A stretch of DNA of 64,000 bases. It comes from Marinobacter bryozoorum. Its GTDB lineage: Bacteria > Pseudomonadota > Gammaproteobacteria > Pseudomonadales > Oleiphilaceae. The position numbers and the translations under genes are program-made. The DNA lies in the NCBI RefSeq assembly GCF_023156245.1, contig NZ_JAKZAH010000010.1, forward strand, positions 38,369 through 102,368. The letters run 5' to 3'. The notes below the pieces were generated by a model. It was not told the DNA's origin. It ran no database searches and saw only the letters and a list, made by a program, of their open reading frames with translations. Below are positions 28,204-38,081 of the stretch, piece after piece. The first letter of the stretch is position 1, and each line of letters starts with the position of its first letter.

Positions 28204-28965
28204 ATGAGATCTCCCCTGACTATGCGCCTTGCCCTGCTTTTCGGCCTGCTTGTTCTTGCCTTTCCGGGCCATGCCCTCACCATCGCTGCCGCCTCCAGCC
28301 TGCGGCAGGTCATGCCAGAACTTGAAGCCGCGTTCGAACAGCAACATCCGGATACCCCGATCCGGGTGATCCATGGCGCATCAGGCAAGTTGGCCACCCA
28401 GATTCTGAACGGTGCGCCCTATGATCTTTTCCTCTCGGCGGACGACACCTATCCCCGACGTCTCGCCGAGCAAGGAGCAGGCGCAACTGAACCGGAGCCC
28501 TACGCCGTGGGCCGGCTCGCACTCTGGCAGGGGGATCCACAGCGCCCCGCGCTAATGCCGGAAGAGCTTGCCGGTAGCGATATTCACAAAATTGCCATTG
28601 CCCAGCCCCGCCATGCACCCTATGGTCTGCGCGCCCGCGAGGTGCTCCAGGCGCTGGACCTGTGGCAGCTGCTCCAACCCCGCCTGGTCTATGGCGAGAA
28701 CATTGGCCAGACCGCTGGCATGGTAGAGTCCGGCGCTGCTGACGCCGGCCTGATTGCCTGGTCACTGACCTTTACACCGGGACTTTCAGGCCGACCCTAC
28801 ACACTGATTGACCAGAGGCTGCATAGTCCGCTGACCATGGCCATGGTAATCACCCGTGAGGGTGCTGACTTGCCGGACGCCCGTCGTTTTCACGATTTCA
28901 TGCTGTCCACCGAGGCACAGGCCATCCTGGTCCGGTACGGCTTCGAAGCGCCGACCAGGAACTGA
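28204..28965 (+). CDS. modA: Molybdate ABC transporter substrate-binding protein
   Basis: A 253-residue periplasmic protein that captures molybdate. Signal peptide ends at GHA near residue 24. Oxyanion-binding elements AAASSLRQVMPEL, GASGKLATQI and NGAPYDLFLSAD are typical of ModA. It opens modABC and is divergent from nap. The product supplies molybdenum for the NapA cofactor. Confidence 0.93.
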   Translation: MRSPLTMRLALLFGLLVLAFPGHALTIAAASSLRQVMPELEAAFEQQHPDTPIRVIHGASGKLATQILNGAPYDLFLSADDTYPRRLAEQGAGATEPEPYAVGRLALWQGDPQRPALMPEELAGSDIHKIAIAQPRHAPYGLRAREVLQALDLWQLLQPRLVYGENIGQTAGMVESGAADAGLIAWSLTFTPGLSGRPYTLIDQRLHSPLTMAMVITREGADLPDARRFHDFMLSTEAQAILVRYGFEAPTRN

Positions 28966-28971
28966 AACCCC

Positions 28972-29658
28972 ATGCCCGAGCTTTCTCCCCAGGACTGGCA
29001 GGCCATAGCGGTTACCCTCAAGCTCTGCGCCCTGACGACGGCCATCCTGCTGGTACTTGCCACGCCCCTGGCCTGGTGGCTGGCCCACCGGCAATCACCT
29101 TCGCGCACCGTCGTGCAGGCGCTGGTAGCCCTGCCCCTGGTATTGCCCCCAACCGTGCTGGGGTTCTACCTGCTGATCGCCCTGGGACCCCGCGGCCCTG
29201 TGGGGCAGACCCTCGAGGCCATGGGCCTGACCCACCTGGCCTTCAGTTTCGAGGGTATCCTGGTGGCTTCGGTCATCTACTCCCTGCCCTTCGCCGTCCA
29301 GCCATTGCTGGAAGCTTTCCGGCATCTCGGGGCCCGGCCGGTGGAAGTGGCCGCCTCTCTGGGCGCTGGCCCGTTGGACCGCCTGTTCACCGTTATTCTT
29401 CCGCTATGCCGGGGTGGCTTTATCGTTGCCGCCACCCTCACCTTCGCCCACACCCTGGGTGAGTTCGGCGTCATCCTCATGCTCGGCGGCAGCATTCCCG
29501 GCGAAACCCAGGTGCTGTCTGTACTGATCTATGACTACGCCGAGGCCATGGACTACGCAGCGGCTCATCGCCTTTCGCTGGGACTGCTGATCTTCGCCTT
29601 TGTGGTGCTGGTGACGGTGTACAGCTTCAACCGGCGGTTTGACGGGGTGCGGCCATGA
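28972..29658 (+). CDS. modB: Molybdate ABC transporter permease
   Basis: A 228-residue inner-membrane permease with five predicted helices and the ModB pattern (LPLVLPPTVLGFYLL, then FRHLGARPVEVAASLGAG, the EAA loop that contacts ModC). It starts six bases after modA and overlaps modC by four. Confidence 0.94.
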   Translation: MPELSPQDWQAIAVTLKLCALTTAILLVLATPLAWWLAHRQSPSRTVVQALVALPLVLPPTVLGFYLLIALGPRGPVGQTLEAMGLTHLAFSFEGILVASVIYSLPFAVQPLLEAFRHLGARPVEVAASLGAGPLDRLFTVILPLCRGGFIVAATLTFAHTLGEFGVILMLGGSIPGETQVLSVLIYDYAEAMDYAAAHRLSLGLLIFAFVVLVTVYSFNRRFDGVRP

Positions 29659-30737
29659 CGCTCCAGGTCAGAGCCCGGGTACGCCGGGGAGGCTTTACCC
29701 TCGCCGTCAACGACAGTCTGCCAACCCAGGGCATTACCGCGCTCTTCGGGCGGTCCGGCTGCGGCAAGACGACCCTGCTGAGGCTGATCGCCGGACTGGA
29801 GAACGTGAAGGATGCCGAGATCTCGTTCAACGGTGAGACCTGGCAGGCGGGGCGCCGGAACCTTCCGGTAAACCGACGCCGGCTCGGGTTGGTGTTCCAG
29901 GAGTCCAGCCTGCTGCCCCACCTCTCGGTGGAAGCAAACCTCATGTATGGCTACCGCCGCACGCCGGCAAGCCTGCGCCGTCTCCATCCTGACACCGTGC
30001 GTTCACTGCTGGCGCTGGATGACCTGCTTGGTCAGGCCGTCCATACCCTGTCCGGCGGCCAGCGTCAGCGGGTCGCCCTCGGCCGTGCCCTGCTGACAAG
30101 TCCGCAACTGATGCTGCTGGATGAACCCCTGTCGGCGCTGGATACCGCCGCCAAGCGGGAAATCCTGCCGTTTCTGTCGGGCCTGTCCACGTCCACCGGC
30201 GTGCCCATGCTGCTGGTCACCCACTCGGCCCGCGAGGTTGAACAACTGGCCGACCAGGTCGCCTTTATGGAACAGGGCCGGATTGAACGTATCGAACCCT
30301 TGCGGGAGGCCCTGACCCGACCCGACTCCCCGCTGTTCAACGATGAAGGGCCGGCGGCAGTGCTTGAAGGTCATCTGCAGGAGACCGGCGAAGGAGAATG
30401 GCAGTTTGTCACCCGCGGAGGTGATGGCCGGCCTCCGGTTCATTTCCAGGTCAGCGGCCAGTCCGCCCACCACACCAGCCTGCACCGCCTGCGCATTCTG
30501 GCCAGCGATGTCAGCCTGGCCCTGACACGACCGGAGGGCATCAGCATCCGCAACATGATGCCGGTGAAAATCGAGCGTCTCGAACAAAGCGATGAACACC
30601 GGTGCACCATCAGTTGCCGACTGGCAGACGGCCAGCTATTGCTGTCCCGTATTACCCGGCAATCTGTGGAAGAACTGGGACTGACGCCCGGAGATGCCGT
30701 CGTCGCGCTGGTGAAGTCAGCGGCGTTGATGGAGTAG
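29655..30737 (+). CDS. modC: Molybdate ABC transporter ATPase with C-terminal TOBE domain
   Basis: A 360-residue ATPase. Walker A GRSGCGKTT (32-40), signature LSGGQ (132-136) and Walker B LMLLDEP with D156/E157 are intact. Residues about 285-360 form a TOBE domain that binds oxyanions and regulates transport. It ends the operon at a hairpin. Confidence 0.94.
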   Translation: MTLQVRARVRRGGFTLAVNDSLPTQGITALFGRSGCGKTTLLRLIAGLENVKDAEISFNGETWQAGRRNLPVNRRRLGLVFQESSLLPHLSVEANLMYGYRRTPASLRRLHPDTVRSLLALDDLLGQAVHTLSGGQRQRVALGRALLTSPQLMLLDEPLSALDTAAKREILPFLSGLSTSTGVPMLLVTHSAREVEQLADQVAFMEQGRIERIEPLREALTRPDSPLFNDEGPAAVLEGHLQETGEGEWQFVTRGGDGRPPVHFQVSGQSAHHTSLHRLRILASDVSLALTRPEGISIRNMMPVKIERLEQSDEHRCTISCRLADGQLLLSRITRQSVEELGLTPGDAVVALVKSAALME

Positions 30738-30746
30738 GCATGAAAG

Positions 30747-30778
30747 CAGATATGCCGGCGTTCCTGCAGGCATATCTG
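30747..30778. terminator. Hairpin between convergent modC and DUF4397 gene
   Basis: CAGATATGCC and GGCATATCTG form a perfect 10-bp stem with a 12-nt loop. The following T content is modest, so termination may be weak. Confidence 0.6.
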
Positions 30779-30790
30779 GTTATTGTTGGA

Positions 30791-32191
30791 TTAGAGAGCT
30801 GCGAAGTCATCCAGCAGGATCAGCCCCAAATCCTCAAGTACTGAACCATTGCCATCTTCACCGTCACGAGCAACCACCGTGTAAACACCACCGTTGGCCA
30901 CAACAACACTGTCAGCGCTGATAGCCACGTTACCATCCAGGTCTGTTACCCGCAGGTTATAGGTGCCCGCAGGAATAGCCAGATAGTCAGTGACCGCCTT
31001 GTAAGGCACATCGGCAAGGGCCGGTTCGGCATTACCGATATCCGTGTCGTCCCCAGGCAGCAGGTAGATATTGACGTTACCCGCCTGGGTGGAGGCATGC
31101 ACCACGCGCAGGGTCGCCTGGGTGGCAATGCTGCGGACACTGTCTTCCAGCACCAGGGCTTCGATGGCCGGATCACCACCCAGCAAACCTACCGCCAGGA
31201 CCGAGTAGCCCTGGCCATTGGTCAGACTCAGGTCGGTATCAATCGCTACGATCGAGTTGTCTGCAGTGGCGGCCACCTTGACGTTATAGTTACCGCCAGC
31301 CAGCACAGCATACTCGTCAAATGCAGCCGACGGTGCAGCGAGGCCAAAGGTGATGTTGGTCAGCGCAGCCGCATCGTCAACCAACACATCCACAGCCGGC
31401 GCATCGCCGGATGCATGCGCCACCCGCACACCGGCGCCCTGGTCGGCATCATAGATCTCGGCGACATCGGCACCATTCACTACCATCAGGCTCACCGGGC
31501 TGGCACCGTCAACGGAGGCGTTGGCCCCGGTGTTTTGCACCGCACCCACGAACAGGTCAGCGCCGGCCATCAGAGCCACATCACCGCTGTCGAATACCGC
31601 TGTTGAGGCGCCGGCTGCGGTTATCTGGATACGGTATTCACCGGCAGGGACTTCCAGGGGCTCCGCCACGGTTTCAAAGGCAACATCTGAAAGCAGCGGG
31701 TCTATGGCAGACAGGTCATTTCCCTCGCCCGCAGCGGTGACATAGATATCGACATTGGGCGCATTGGGCGCAAGGTGGCCGATGCGCACCCGCACCTCGT
31801 CACTGGAACTGAAACCCGGTTCGTCCTGGAAGACAACCGCATCAATATTCGCAACGGTATCTACCGCCACGACGTTGTAACGAACATTCTCTTCAAAGGT
31901 GAAATCCGCCGGCCCTATGACCGTGGCATTTCCTCCGGGGATAATACCTTCGACCGCAATCTCGTAACCGCCCACTTCCGGCGTCAGCACGGCAGCCTGC
32001 TTGTAGTCAGCCCCTTCAACGACCGCATCGCCATTGACCAGGATATTCACGGGCGGTGCATCCGGTGAGGCATGGATAATCCTCACCTCCGAACGAACCA
32101 CGTCATCGGAACTGTCGGAGTCCCCATCAAAGCAACCCGAGAGCGCCACTGCTCCCGCAACCACCATCGGTAAAACCACAAAACGGTTCAT
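30791..32191 (-). CDS. DUF4397 repeat lipoprotein
   Basis: A 466-residue exported lipoprotein. The lipobox is VALSGC near residue 21, then an Asp/Ser-rich linker. Four similar segments begin VRIIHASPDAPPVNILVNG, VRIGHLAPNAPNVDIYVT, VRVAHASGDAPAVDVLVDD and LRVVHASTQAGNVNIYLLPG, each a DUF4397 beta-rich unit. The protein is acidic and low in cysteine, consistent with a surface or periplasmic adhesive or structural role, which is inference. The ATG at 32191 is favoured over one five codons upstream by the GAGGAG box. It stands alone, downstream of the Mrp operon. Confidence 0.88.
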   Translation of the reverse strand: MNRFVVLPMVVAGAVALSGCFDGDSDSSDDVVRSEVRIIHASPDAPPVNILVNGDAVVEGADYKQAAVLTPEVGGYEIAVEGIIPGGNATVIGPADFTFEENVRYNVVAVDTVANIDAVVFQDEPGFSSSDEVRVRIGHLAPNAPNVDIYVTAAGEGNDLSAIDPLLSDVAFETVAEPLEVPAGEYRIQITAAGASTAVFDSGDVALMAGADLFVGAVQNTGANASVDGASPVSLMVVNGADVAEIYDADQGAGVRVAHASGDAPAVDVLVDDAAALTNITFGLAAPSAAFDEYAVLAGGNYNVKVAATADNSIVAIDTDLSLTNGQGYSVLAVGLLGGDPAIEALVLEDSVRSIATQATLRVVHASTQAGNVNIYLLPGDDTDIGNAEPALADVPYKAVTDYLAIPAGTYNLRVTDLDGNVAISADSVVVANGGVYTVVARDGEDGNGSVLEDLGLILLDDFAAL

Positions 32192-32418
32192 AGCTCTGCT
32201 CCTCATCGTGCAGACATTAGTGAAGACCTGAAATAAGTGGTTCGAACCTGCATAATTTCATTCCATGAACTATGCGTCAGAGCGATTTACGCGGAGGACA
32301 CAAAAACGGATGCGAATGGTTTGACATTTTTTGACACTTATTCCTGCAAGCAACCCACAGCCGACCACTTATGTCATAAAAATGGCAACTCGCACTCTTA
32401 ACAGTAATCGTCAGCCGT

Positions 32419-34116
32419 TTATGAAACCTGATTGATCAGGGCAACCAGTAGCACAACGACCGCCAGGGCCAGCAGGCCACCGGAGCGCATATGGGTTTCA
32501 GCGCCCACCGATAGCGCTGACACCGTATTGGCCCAGCGCCGGAGGTTTTCCCCGGGTGGGGCCGGTTGCACACGAACTGCCCCCGGAAACGGCCTTCGCG
32601 ATGGCCACAGTGCGAGCAGATCACCGGGGGGAACGGCCGGTGCGCGGCGCACCAGCAACGCCGCCAGGACACCTGCCGTTAATGCCAGCCCGATCGGCGC
32701 CAGTAGCGCAGGGTACTGGTAGGCTTTCGGCAGCCAGTAAGGCTGTTCCACCAGGTCTCCTGCCTGCCAGGGCAATACCCAGAACACCAGCCCTGAACCC
32801 GCTACCGTCAGCAGCCAACCGGCTATGCGCCAGCGAGGATTGGCTGAGGGCTCTGCCTGCGTGTGATGCAGCCATAAAAAGCGCAATATCAGTAACAGGG
32901 TGGCCACGGCACCGGCCGTCATCATTGGGGACAGCCAGGTCGCCGTGGCCATGGTGAGTTGATCACTGGCCAGCGCTTCCTTCATGGCCAGTTTTGCCAG
33001 GGCACCGCTGGTCCATGGCAGCCCGGCCAGAGAGAAACCGGGCAAGGCCAGTAGCAGCCAATACGCCCACCGGACAGGGCCCGCGGCTGGCGGATGCACC
33101 GCCGTAGACAGGAACAGCGCCCCCTTGGCCAGGCCATGGTGCAGCGCGTAGAGGGCGATGACCGGGACGATTACCGCCGCCCGGTCCGGCGTTGCCAGTG
33201 CCGCGCCCACCAGCAACATCACCAGCCCCATCTGGCTGATACTGGAGTAGGCCAGTACCGCCTTGGTCTGTTGCTGGCAAATGCCCGCAAGCGCACCACC
33301 GAGCGAGGCCACGGCACCGGCAACAACCATCAGGTCGCCCCAGTTTCCTGGTGAGGCCTGGCCCAGGGGCAAGGTCAACACCCAACCCAGCAGGCCCGCC
33401 TTGATCATGGCACCACTGAGTACCGCACTGGCGGGGGTCGGCGCCACGGGATGCGCCAGCGGCAACCAGAAATGCAGGAGCGGCAGGCCCGCCTTGACCC
33501 CGAACCCGGTGATCAGCAGACCGATGATCAGCTGGGCCCGGGGCGCCGTCGCCACAGCGCTCGCCAACTCCGTCAGTAACAGGCTGTCCGCTTCCTCCGC
33601 CGCCAGCATCAGCCCGGCCAGCAGCAGCATTTCCCCAGCCACCGCCATTACCATGTAAACCCGGCCGGCCCGGAGCGCTTCGGCGGTACCGTCATGCACT
33701 ACCAACCCGTAACTGGCAAAGGTCATCAGCGCGAAGAAGGTGTAAAAGCTGGCCGCATCTCCGGCAATTACCAGGCCAAGGTTGCCTGTCAGGGTCAGGC
33801 ACCAGAACACCAGGAAGCGATTGAGGTTCCGATTGTCCAGGTAACCGAGGGCGAAAACCCCGGCAGTACTCCAGAGCAACGCCGTCAGGGTCAGGAAGGT
33901 ACGGCGCAGGTCATCCAGCAGCCACTGGCTGTCCATCAATAGCCAGGGCAGCGACCACTGCCAGCCGGACGTGGATGCCAATGCCAGTATCAGGGCCGGC
34001 AGCGGCAATATCGGCAAGCCGAATCGTTGCCAGCGACCGGCGAAGGGCATCGTCAGTAACCAGAGCAACGGCAGACCCACGGTCGCGATCACCAGAAACG
34101 GCAAGACAGGCATCAT
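32419..34116 (-). CDS. Third Mrp/NuoL-type antiporter-like subunit, TM5 glutamate missing
   Basis: A 565-residue membrane protein of the proton-conducting transporter family (NuoL/M/N, MrpA/D). The TM7 region GFGVKAGLPLLHFWLPLAHPVAPTPASAVLSG keeps the conserved lysine and histidine. The glutamate found in TM5 of MrpD and NuoL is replaced: the segment reads FYTFFALMTFASYGLVVH, with alanine (A129) at the aligned site. It has an extended, more divergent C-terminus. The ATG overlaps the upstream stop (ATGA). It is the final gene of the Mrp operon and may be a structural or modified channel subunit. Confidence 0.85.
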   Translation of the reverse strand: MMPVLPFLVIATVGLPLLWLLTMPFAGRWQRFGLPILPLPALILALASTSGWQWSLPWLLMDSQWLLDDLRRTFLTLTALLWSTAGVFALGYLDNRNLNRFLVFWCLTLTGNLGLVIAGDAASFYTFFALMTFASYGLVVHDGTAEALRAGRVYMVMAVAGEMLLLAGLMLAAEEADSLLLTELASAVATAPRAQLIIGLLITGFGVKAGLPLLHFWLPLAHPVAPTPASAVLSGAMIKAGLLGWVLTLPLGQASPGNWGDLMVVAGAVASLGGALAGICQQQTKAVLAYSSISQMGLVMLLVGAALATPDRAAVIVPVIALYALHHGLAKGALFLSTAVHPPAAGPVRWAYWLLLALPGFSLAGLPWTSGALAKLAMKEALASDQLTMATATWLSPMMTAGAVATLLLILRFLWLHHTQAEPSANPRWRIAGWLLTVAGSGLVFWVLPWQAGDLVEQPYWLPKAYQYPALLAPIGLALTAGVLAALLVRRAPAVPPGDLLALWPSRRPFPGAVRVQPAPPGENLRRWANTVSALSVGAETHMRSGGLLALAVVVLLVALINQVS

Positions 34117-35615
34117 GGCCGATACTCCCGGTTCACCACCAGCTCGGCCCAGGACAGGGGACTGAACGGTACCGCCGCAAACACCCCGATCAGCACCACG
34201 GCGACCGCCGTCAACACTGGCGGCCACAGCAGCCAGCTCAAAGTCTCCAGGCGGCCCCAGCGCACCTCCTCAGGCCAGGCATCGGACCGGGCCCGGAACC
34301 AGAGCCGGTGAACAATCGGCAGGAAATAGGCCGCGTTCAGAATACTGCTGGCCAGCAGGACAGCCACCACCCAGGGCAACTCAGCCTCCAGCGACCCCAG
34401 CCCCAGGGTCCACTTGGTGATAAAACCGGCCAGGGGTGGCGTACCGATCATGCCGAAGGCGCCGATCGTGAATGCCACTGACGTCGCCGGCATGCGCGGG
34501 CCGGCACCATCCAGCTCATCGATCCGGTGTACTCCCAGTGTCTCGGCGTAGTTGCCGGCACAGAAGAACAGGGTGATTTTCATGATGCCCTGGTGCAGCA
34601 GGTGTACCAGGCCGCCCACCATACCCAGCGGGCCCGCCAGGCAAATGCCCAGGATAATGTAGGACACCTGACTGATGGTGGAATAGGCCAGTCGCCGCTT
34701 CAGGTCCTGCTGGAACAACGCCCTCACCGAGCCGAAGAGGATGGTAAAGGCAGCCAGCCCGGCCAGTGGTAACAACAGGCCCGCCTCGTTCGCAAAACCC
34801 ATCCCGAACACATCGCTGATTACCCGGACAATACCGAACGCCCCCGCCTTGACCACCGCTACTGCGTGCAGCAGGGCACTCACCGGGGCCGGCGCCACCA
34901 TGGCCTGGGGCAACCAGCCATGCAGGGGAAAAAGCGCGGCCTTTACGCCGAGGCCAGCCACCAGCAACACAAAGATTGCCGCCAGGACCGGCGTCGGTTC
35001 ACCTTCCACCACGCCACCGGGAGCGAAGTCGAGGGTTCCGGTCTCTGCGTACAGCCAGGCCATACCCAGCAGGAAAACTGCGCCGCCCGACAGGGTATAG
35101 ATGATATAGCTCCGCCCTGCTTTCAGGGCCTTCGCCGTGCCCCGGTGCACCACCAGCGGATAGGTGGACAGGGTGAGCATTTCGTAGAACAGGAAGAAGG
35201 TGAACAGGTTACCCGCCAGCGCAATGCCCGTGGTACTGGCCACACAGAGGCTGAAGAAACCGAAGAACCGGCTACGATTGGGCGAGTTCTCGAGGTAGCC
35301 CACTGCATAGGCGGTGGTGAGCAGCCACAGCACCGAAGAAAGCCCGGCAAACATCATCGACAGGGAGTCTGCCTTCAGCTCGAATTCGATACCCGGCAGC
35401 ATGGTGAAAGACAGCTGGTACTCCAGCCCCTGGAATACCCCCCAAACCATGACAATGACCAGCACCAGCTTCAGGGCAGCCGCCCCCAGGTTAAGCGTTG
35501 TGCGCAGGCCATGCCGCTCCTCGGGCAGCATGAAAATCCCCAGTGCGGCAACCATGGAGGTGGCCAGCGCCATCACCAGCAGCCAGGGATTCAGCCAGAA
35601 GTCCTCGGCCATCAA
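34113..35615 (-). CDS. mnhD: Mrp antiporter subunit D-like (second copy)
   Basis: A 500-residue, roughly 14-helix antiporter-like subunit. It has the TM5 glutamate at E145 (FLFYEMLTLSTYPLVVH) and the TM7 motif GVKAALFPLHGWLPQAMVAPAPVSALLHAV. Both neighbours overlap it by four bases, so all three large subunits are translationally coupled. It would carry H+ (and with partners Na+) across the membrane. Confidence 0.9.
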   Translation of the reverse strand: MMAEDFWLNPWLLVMALATSMVAALGIFMLPEERHGLRTTLNLGAAALKLVLVIVMVWGVFQGLEYQLSFTMLPGIEFELKADSLSMMFAGLSSVLWLLTTAYAVGYLENSPNRSRFFGFFSLCVASTTGIALAGNLFTFFLFYEMLTLSTYPLVVHRGTAKALKAGRSYIIYTLSGGAVFLLGMAWLYAETGTLDFAPGGVVEGEPTPVLAAIFVLLVAGLGVKAALFPLHGWLPQAMVAPAPVSALLHAVAVVKAGAFGIVRVISDVFGMGFANEAGLLLPLAGLAAFTILFGSVRALFQQDLKRRLAYSTISQVSYIILGICLAGPLGMVGGLVHLLHQGIMKITLFFCAGNYAETLGVHRIDELDGAGPRMPATSVAFTIGAFGMIGTPPLAGFITKWTLGLGSLEAELPWVVAVLLASSILNAAYFLPIVHRLWFRARSDAWPEEVRWGRLETLSWLLWPPVLTAVAVVLIGVFAAVPFSPLSWAELVVNREYRP

Positions 35616-37075
35616 CCGTCCTCCTCAAAGGGCAGCCCCATGATCGCCAGTACCGGCTCACCCGCCAGCCCGAGCCCCAGGGACAACAGCGCCAGGGCCA
35701 TGGGAATCGCTTCCAGCCGCCGGGGCGGATGGTGGAAATCATCCTGCCCGGAGGCCTCCTGGAACGACGCCCGGTAGATGCGGAACACATAGGCGGCGGA
35801 CAGCAGACCACCGGCGATCAGCACCAGGGCCCACCACCACTGGCCGCTGCCAATGGTTGCCTGCAGCAACAGCCACTTGGCGGCAAAGCCGCCGCTGGGT
35901 GGCAGGCTCATCAACGACACGCCCGCCAGGCCGAAAGAGAACAGGGAAAACGGCAGGAACCGGCCGACCCCGGCCAGGTCCTCCACCTTGCTGCTACCTG
36001 TGGAGAGAACCAGGTTGCCCGCCGCCAGGAACATGGCCGCCTTCGCCAGTGCATGACTGATCACTTGCAGGGTCATACCCTCCTGGGCCTGCTGCGATAT
36101 CTGGTCGGATACCTGCCAGGTCAGCGGGAACAACAGGAACAGATACCCGACCTGCGCCACGGTCGAATAGGCCACCACCTGTTTGAGTCTCGGTTGCAGG
36201 CACGCCATCCAGCTGCCCCACAACACGGCAGCTGCACCCAGTGCCCCCGCCAGTTGCGCCACGCCATAACTGCCCTGGGTCTCGCCCAGCGCCAGCCAGA
36301 GACGGGCGGCAATGTAGAAGGACGCCTTCAGCACCAGGGCGGACAGCAACGCACTCACCGGTGACGGGGCAATGCCATGGGCCGGGGGCAGCCAGCCATG
36401 AAGTGGGAACAAAGCGGTTTTCAGGGCCAGGCCCGCCAGCATCAGGGCAAGGGCGATACCGGCGCCTGCCAGCGCGGTATGGTCTTCAGCCAGCTGTGCA
36501 ACGCCACCCAGTGACAGGGTGCCAAACTGCCCATAGATCAGTGCCACCCCCAGCAAATAGAACAGGGACCCGACCAGCGCCGCCAGCAGGTAACGGAGGG
36601 AGGCGCGCAGGGCATCCCCGGCGCCCCCGAGGGCCACGAGACCAACCGCCGACAGGCTGATCAGTTCGAGCCCCACGTAGAGGTTGAACAGGTCCGCGCC
36701 CAGCCACACTGCGTTGAGCCCGGCCCAGAGAAACCAGAACAAAGGCCAGAAATAGCGTTGCCAGGGTTTGTCCGGGTCGAGGTAGACCCCGGCATGCAGT
36801 CCACAGGCGGTTGCCACGGTAGCCGTCAGTAAAATGAACGTGACCGCCAGGCCGTCCACCCGAAGCTCGATGCCCAGCGGCGCCGGCCAGTCGCCCAGTG
36901 CATAGTAGAAACCGCCCTGGTCGGCAATGGCCAGCCACAGCAGCACGGACACCAGTCCCTGCACCGCCATGCCCAGCCAGGCCAGGCGCCAGCCGGCGCG
37001 AAAACCCGCCATCAGCGACATCACCGCCCAGGCCAGTGGCGTAAACAGCAGGCCGGCCATCAACCAGGCCATCAT
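35612..37075 (-). CDS. mnhD: Mrp antiporter subunit D-like (first copy)
   Basis: A 487-residue antiporter-like subunit. The TM5 glutamate falls at residue 137 (LYVGLELISLSAVG), the same number as in the well-studied Bacillus MrpD, and the TM7 motif LKTALFPLHGWLPPAHGIAPSPVSALLSA is intact. It directly follows mnhC with overlap, the normal MrpC-MrpD order, so it is the best candidate for the authentic MrpD. Confidence 0.92.
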   Translation of the reverse strand: MMAWLMAGLLFTPLAWAVMSLMAGFRAGWRLAWLGMAVQGLVSVLLWLAIADQGGFYYALGDWPAPLGIELRVDGLAVTFILLTATVATACGLHAGVYLDPDKPWQRYFWPLFWFLWAGLNAVWLGADLFNLYVGLELISLSAVGLVALGGAGDALRASLRYLLAALVGSLFYLLGVALIYGQFGTLSLGGVAQLAEDHTALAGAGIALALMLAGLALKTALFPLHGWLPPAHGIAPSPVSALLSALVLKASFYIAARLWLALGETQGSYGVAQLAGALGAAAVLWGSWMACLQPRLKQVVAYSTVAQVGYLFLLFPLTWQVSDQISQQAQEGMTLQVISHALAKAAMFLAAGNLVLSTGSSKVEDLAGVGRFLPFSLFSFGLAGVSLMSLPPSGGFAAKWLLLQATIGSGQWWWALVLIAGGLLSAAYVFRIYRASFQEASGQDDFHHPPRRLEAIPMALALLSLGLGLAGEPVLAIMGLPFEEDG

Positions 37076-37386
37076 GGGCCGGCCTCATCATTTGTGTCGG
37101 GCTCCAACGATGACCGGCCACTCAGATGGTAATAGCGGCGGATCAGCACCAGACCCAGGGCCGTTGCGGCGATGGCCACGACGATGCCGGTAAGGACCAG
37201 CGCCTGCACGACCGGGTCGACACCATTGCGATGCTGGGCCAGCCCTACAAGCACCAGGAAGGTGCCGGACCCCATCAGGTTGAGCGCCAGCAGTTTGCGC
37301 AGCAGGTGATCGAGGGCAATCATGCCGAACAGCCCGGTGACAAACAGCAAGAGGCCGGTAAACGCGTACAGCAGGTGGGGTGTCAT
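37072..37386 (-). CDS. mnhC: Mrp antiporter subunit C (NuoK-like)
   Basis: A 104-residue three-helix protein of the MrpC/NuoK family (GLFGMIALDHLLRKLLALNLMGSGTFLVL and DPVVQALVLTGIVVAIAATALGLVLIRR). Start overlaps the MnhB stop by four bases. Confidence 0.93.
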   Translation of the reverse strand: MTPHLLYAFTGLLLFVTGLFGMIALDHLLRKLLALNLMGSGTFLVLVGLAQHRNGVDPVVQALVLTGIVVAIAATALGLVLIRRYYHLSGRSSLEPDTNDEAGP

Positions 37387-38081
37387 CGATGGCCACCCTC
37401 CTGATTGCCGGTAGCATCCGTCACCGGCGCGGCAACGAACAGCGACAGCAGCACCATGGCAATGGACAGGGTGAGGGATACCTCGATGAGCAGTATCAGG
37501 GACTTGGCCATCCCTTCCGGATAGGCCAGGAAGGCATCTCCCACCAGCGCTGTCACAAAGGCGACCAGCAGGAATACGGCAAACCCCAGCACCAGGCCTA
37601 CACGGAGCAACCGGCCCGGTTGCAGGAAATCCATGGGCATACCCCCGAGCCGCATCAATACGCCAGTTGCCGCCAGCACCGCACCGGCCTGGAAGGCACC
37701 GCCGGGCTGTTTGGCGCCGGCCCAGACCAGGTAGCCCGCCACCAGCCACATCAGGGGGACGAACCAGCGCTGCAGGGCGCCCAACAGGGCGTCATGGGTA
37801 CGGAAGGCGGGATCTTCCAGCGAGGGAAGCCTGGCCATGGATATGCCCGCAATGGCTGCAATAACCAGTACACCGATCTCCAGTAGAGTGTCGTAGCTGC
37901 GGAAGTTCAGCAGCACCGCAGTAACCGGGTGATCCACACCACTACTGCCCATGGCATCGCGGACCCGCTCCGGTAACGACTTCCCCACAGGATCGAATGC
38001 AATGGACCAGAGGCCGAGCCCAAGCACGCAAACCAGGGCAAAACAAACAGCCAGCAGGCTTGGTGTGGCCCAGCGCCTCAT
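37383..38081 (-). CDS. mnhB: Fused MbhE-type and MrpB-type Mrp subunit
   Basis: A 232-residue membrane protein. The first 80 residues contain NFRSYDTLLEIGVLVIAAIAG, the motif of the MrpA C-terminal/MbhE segment. From about residue 95 it becomes MnhB-like (PLMWLVAGYLVWAGAKQPGGAFQAGAVLA, then the GMPMDFL region). Thus part of what is MrpA in Bacillus is fused here to MrpB. Overlaps on both sides by four bases. Confidence 0.9.
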   Translation of the reverse strand: MRRWATPSLLAVCFALVCVLGLGLWSIAFDPVGKSLPERVRDAMGSSGVDHPVTAVLLNFRSYDTLLEIGVLVIAAIAGISMARLPSLEDPAFRTHDALLGALQRWFVPLMWLVAGYLVWAGAKQPGGAFQAGAVLAATGVLMRLGGMPMDFLQPGRLLRVGLVLGFAVFLLVAFVTALVGDAFLAYPEGMAKSLILLIEVSLTLSIAMVLLSLFVAAPVTDATGNQEGGHR

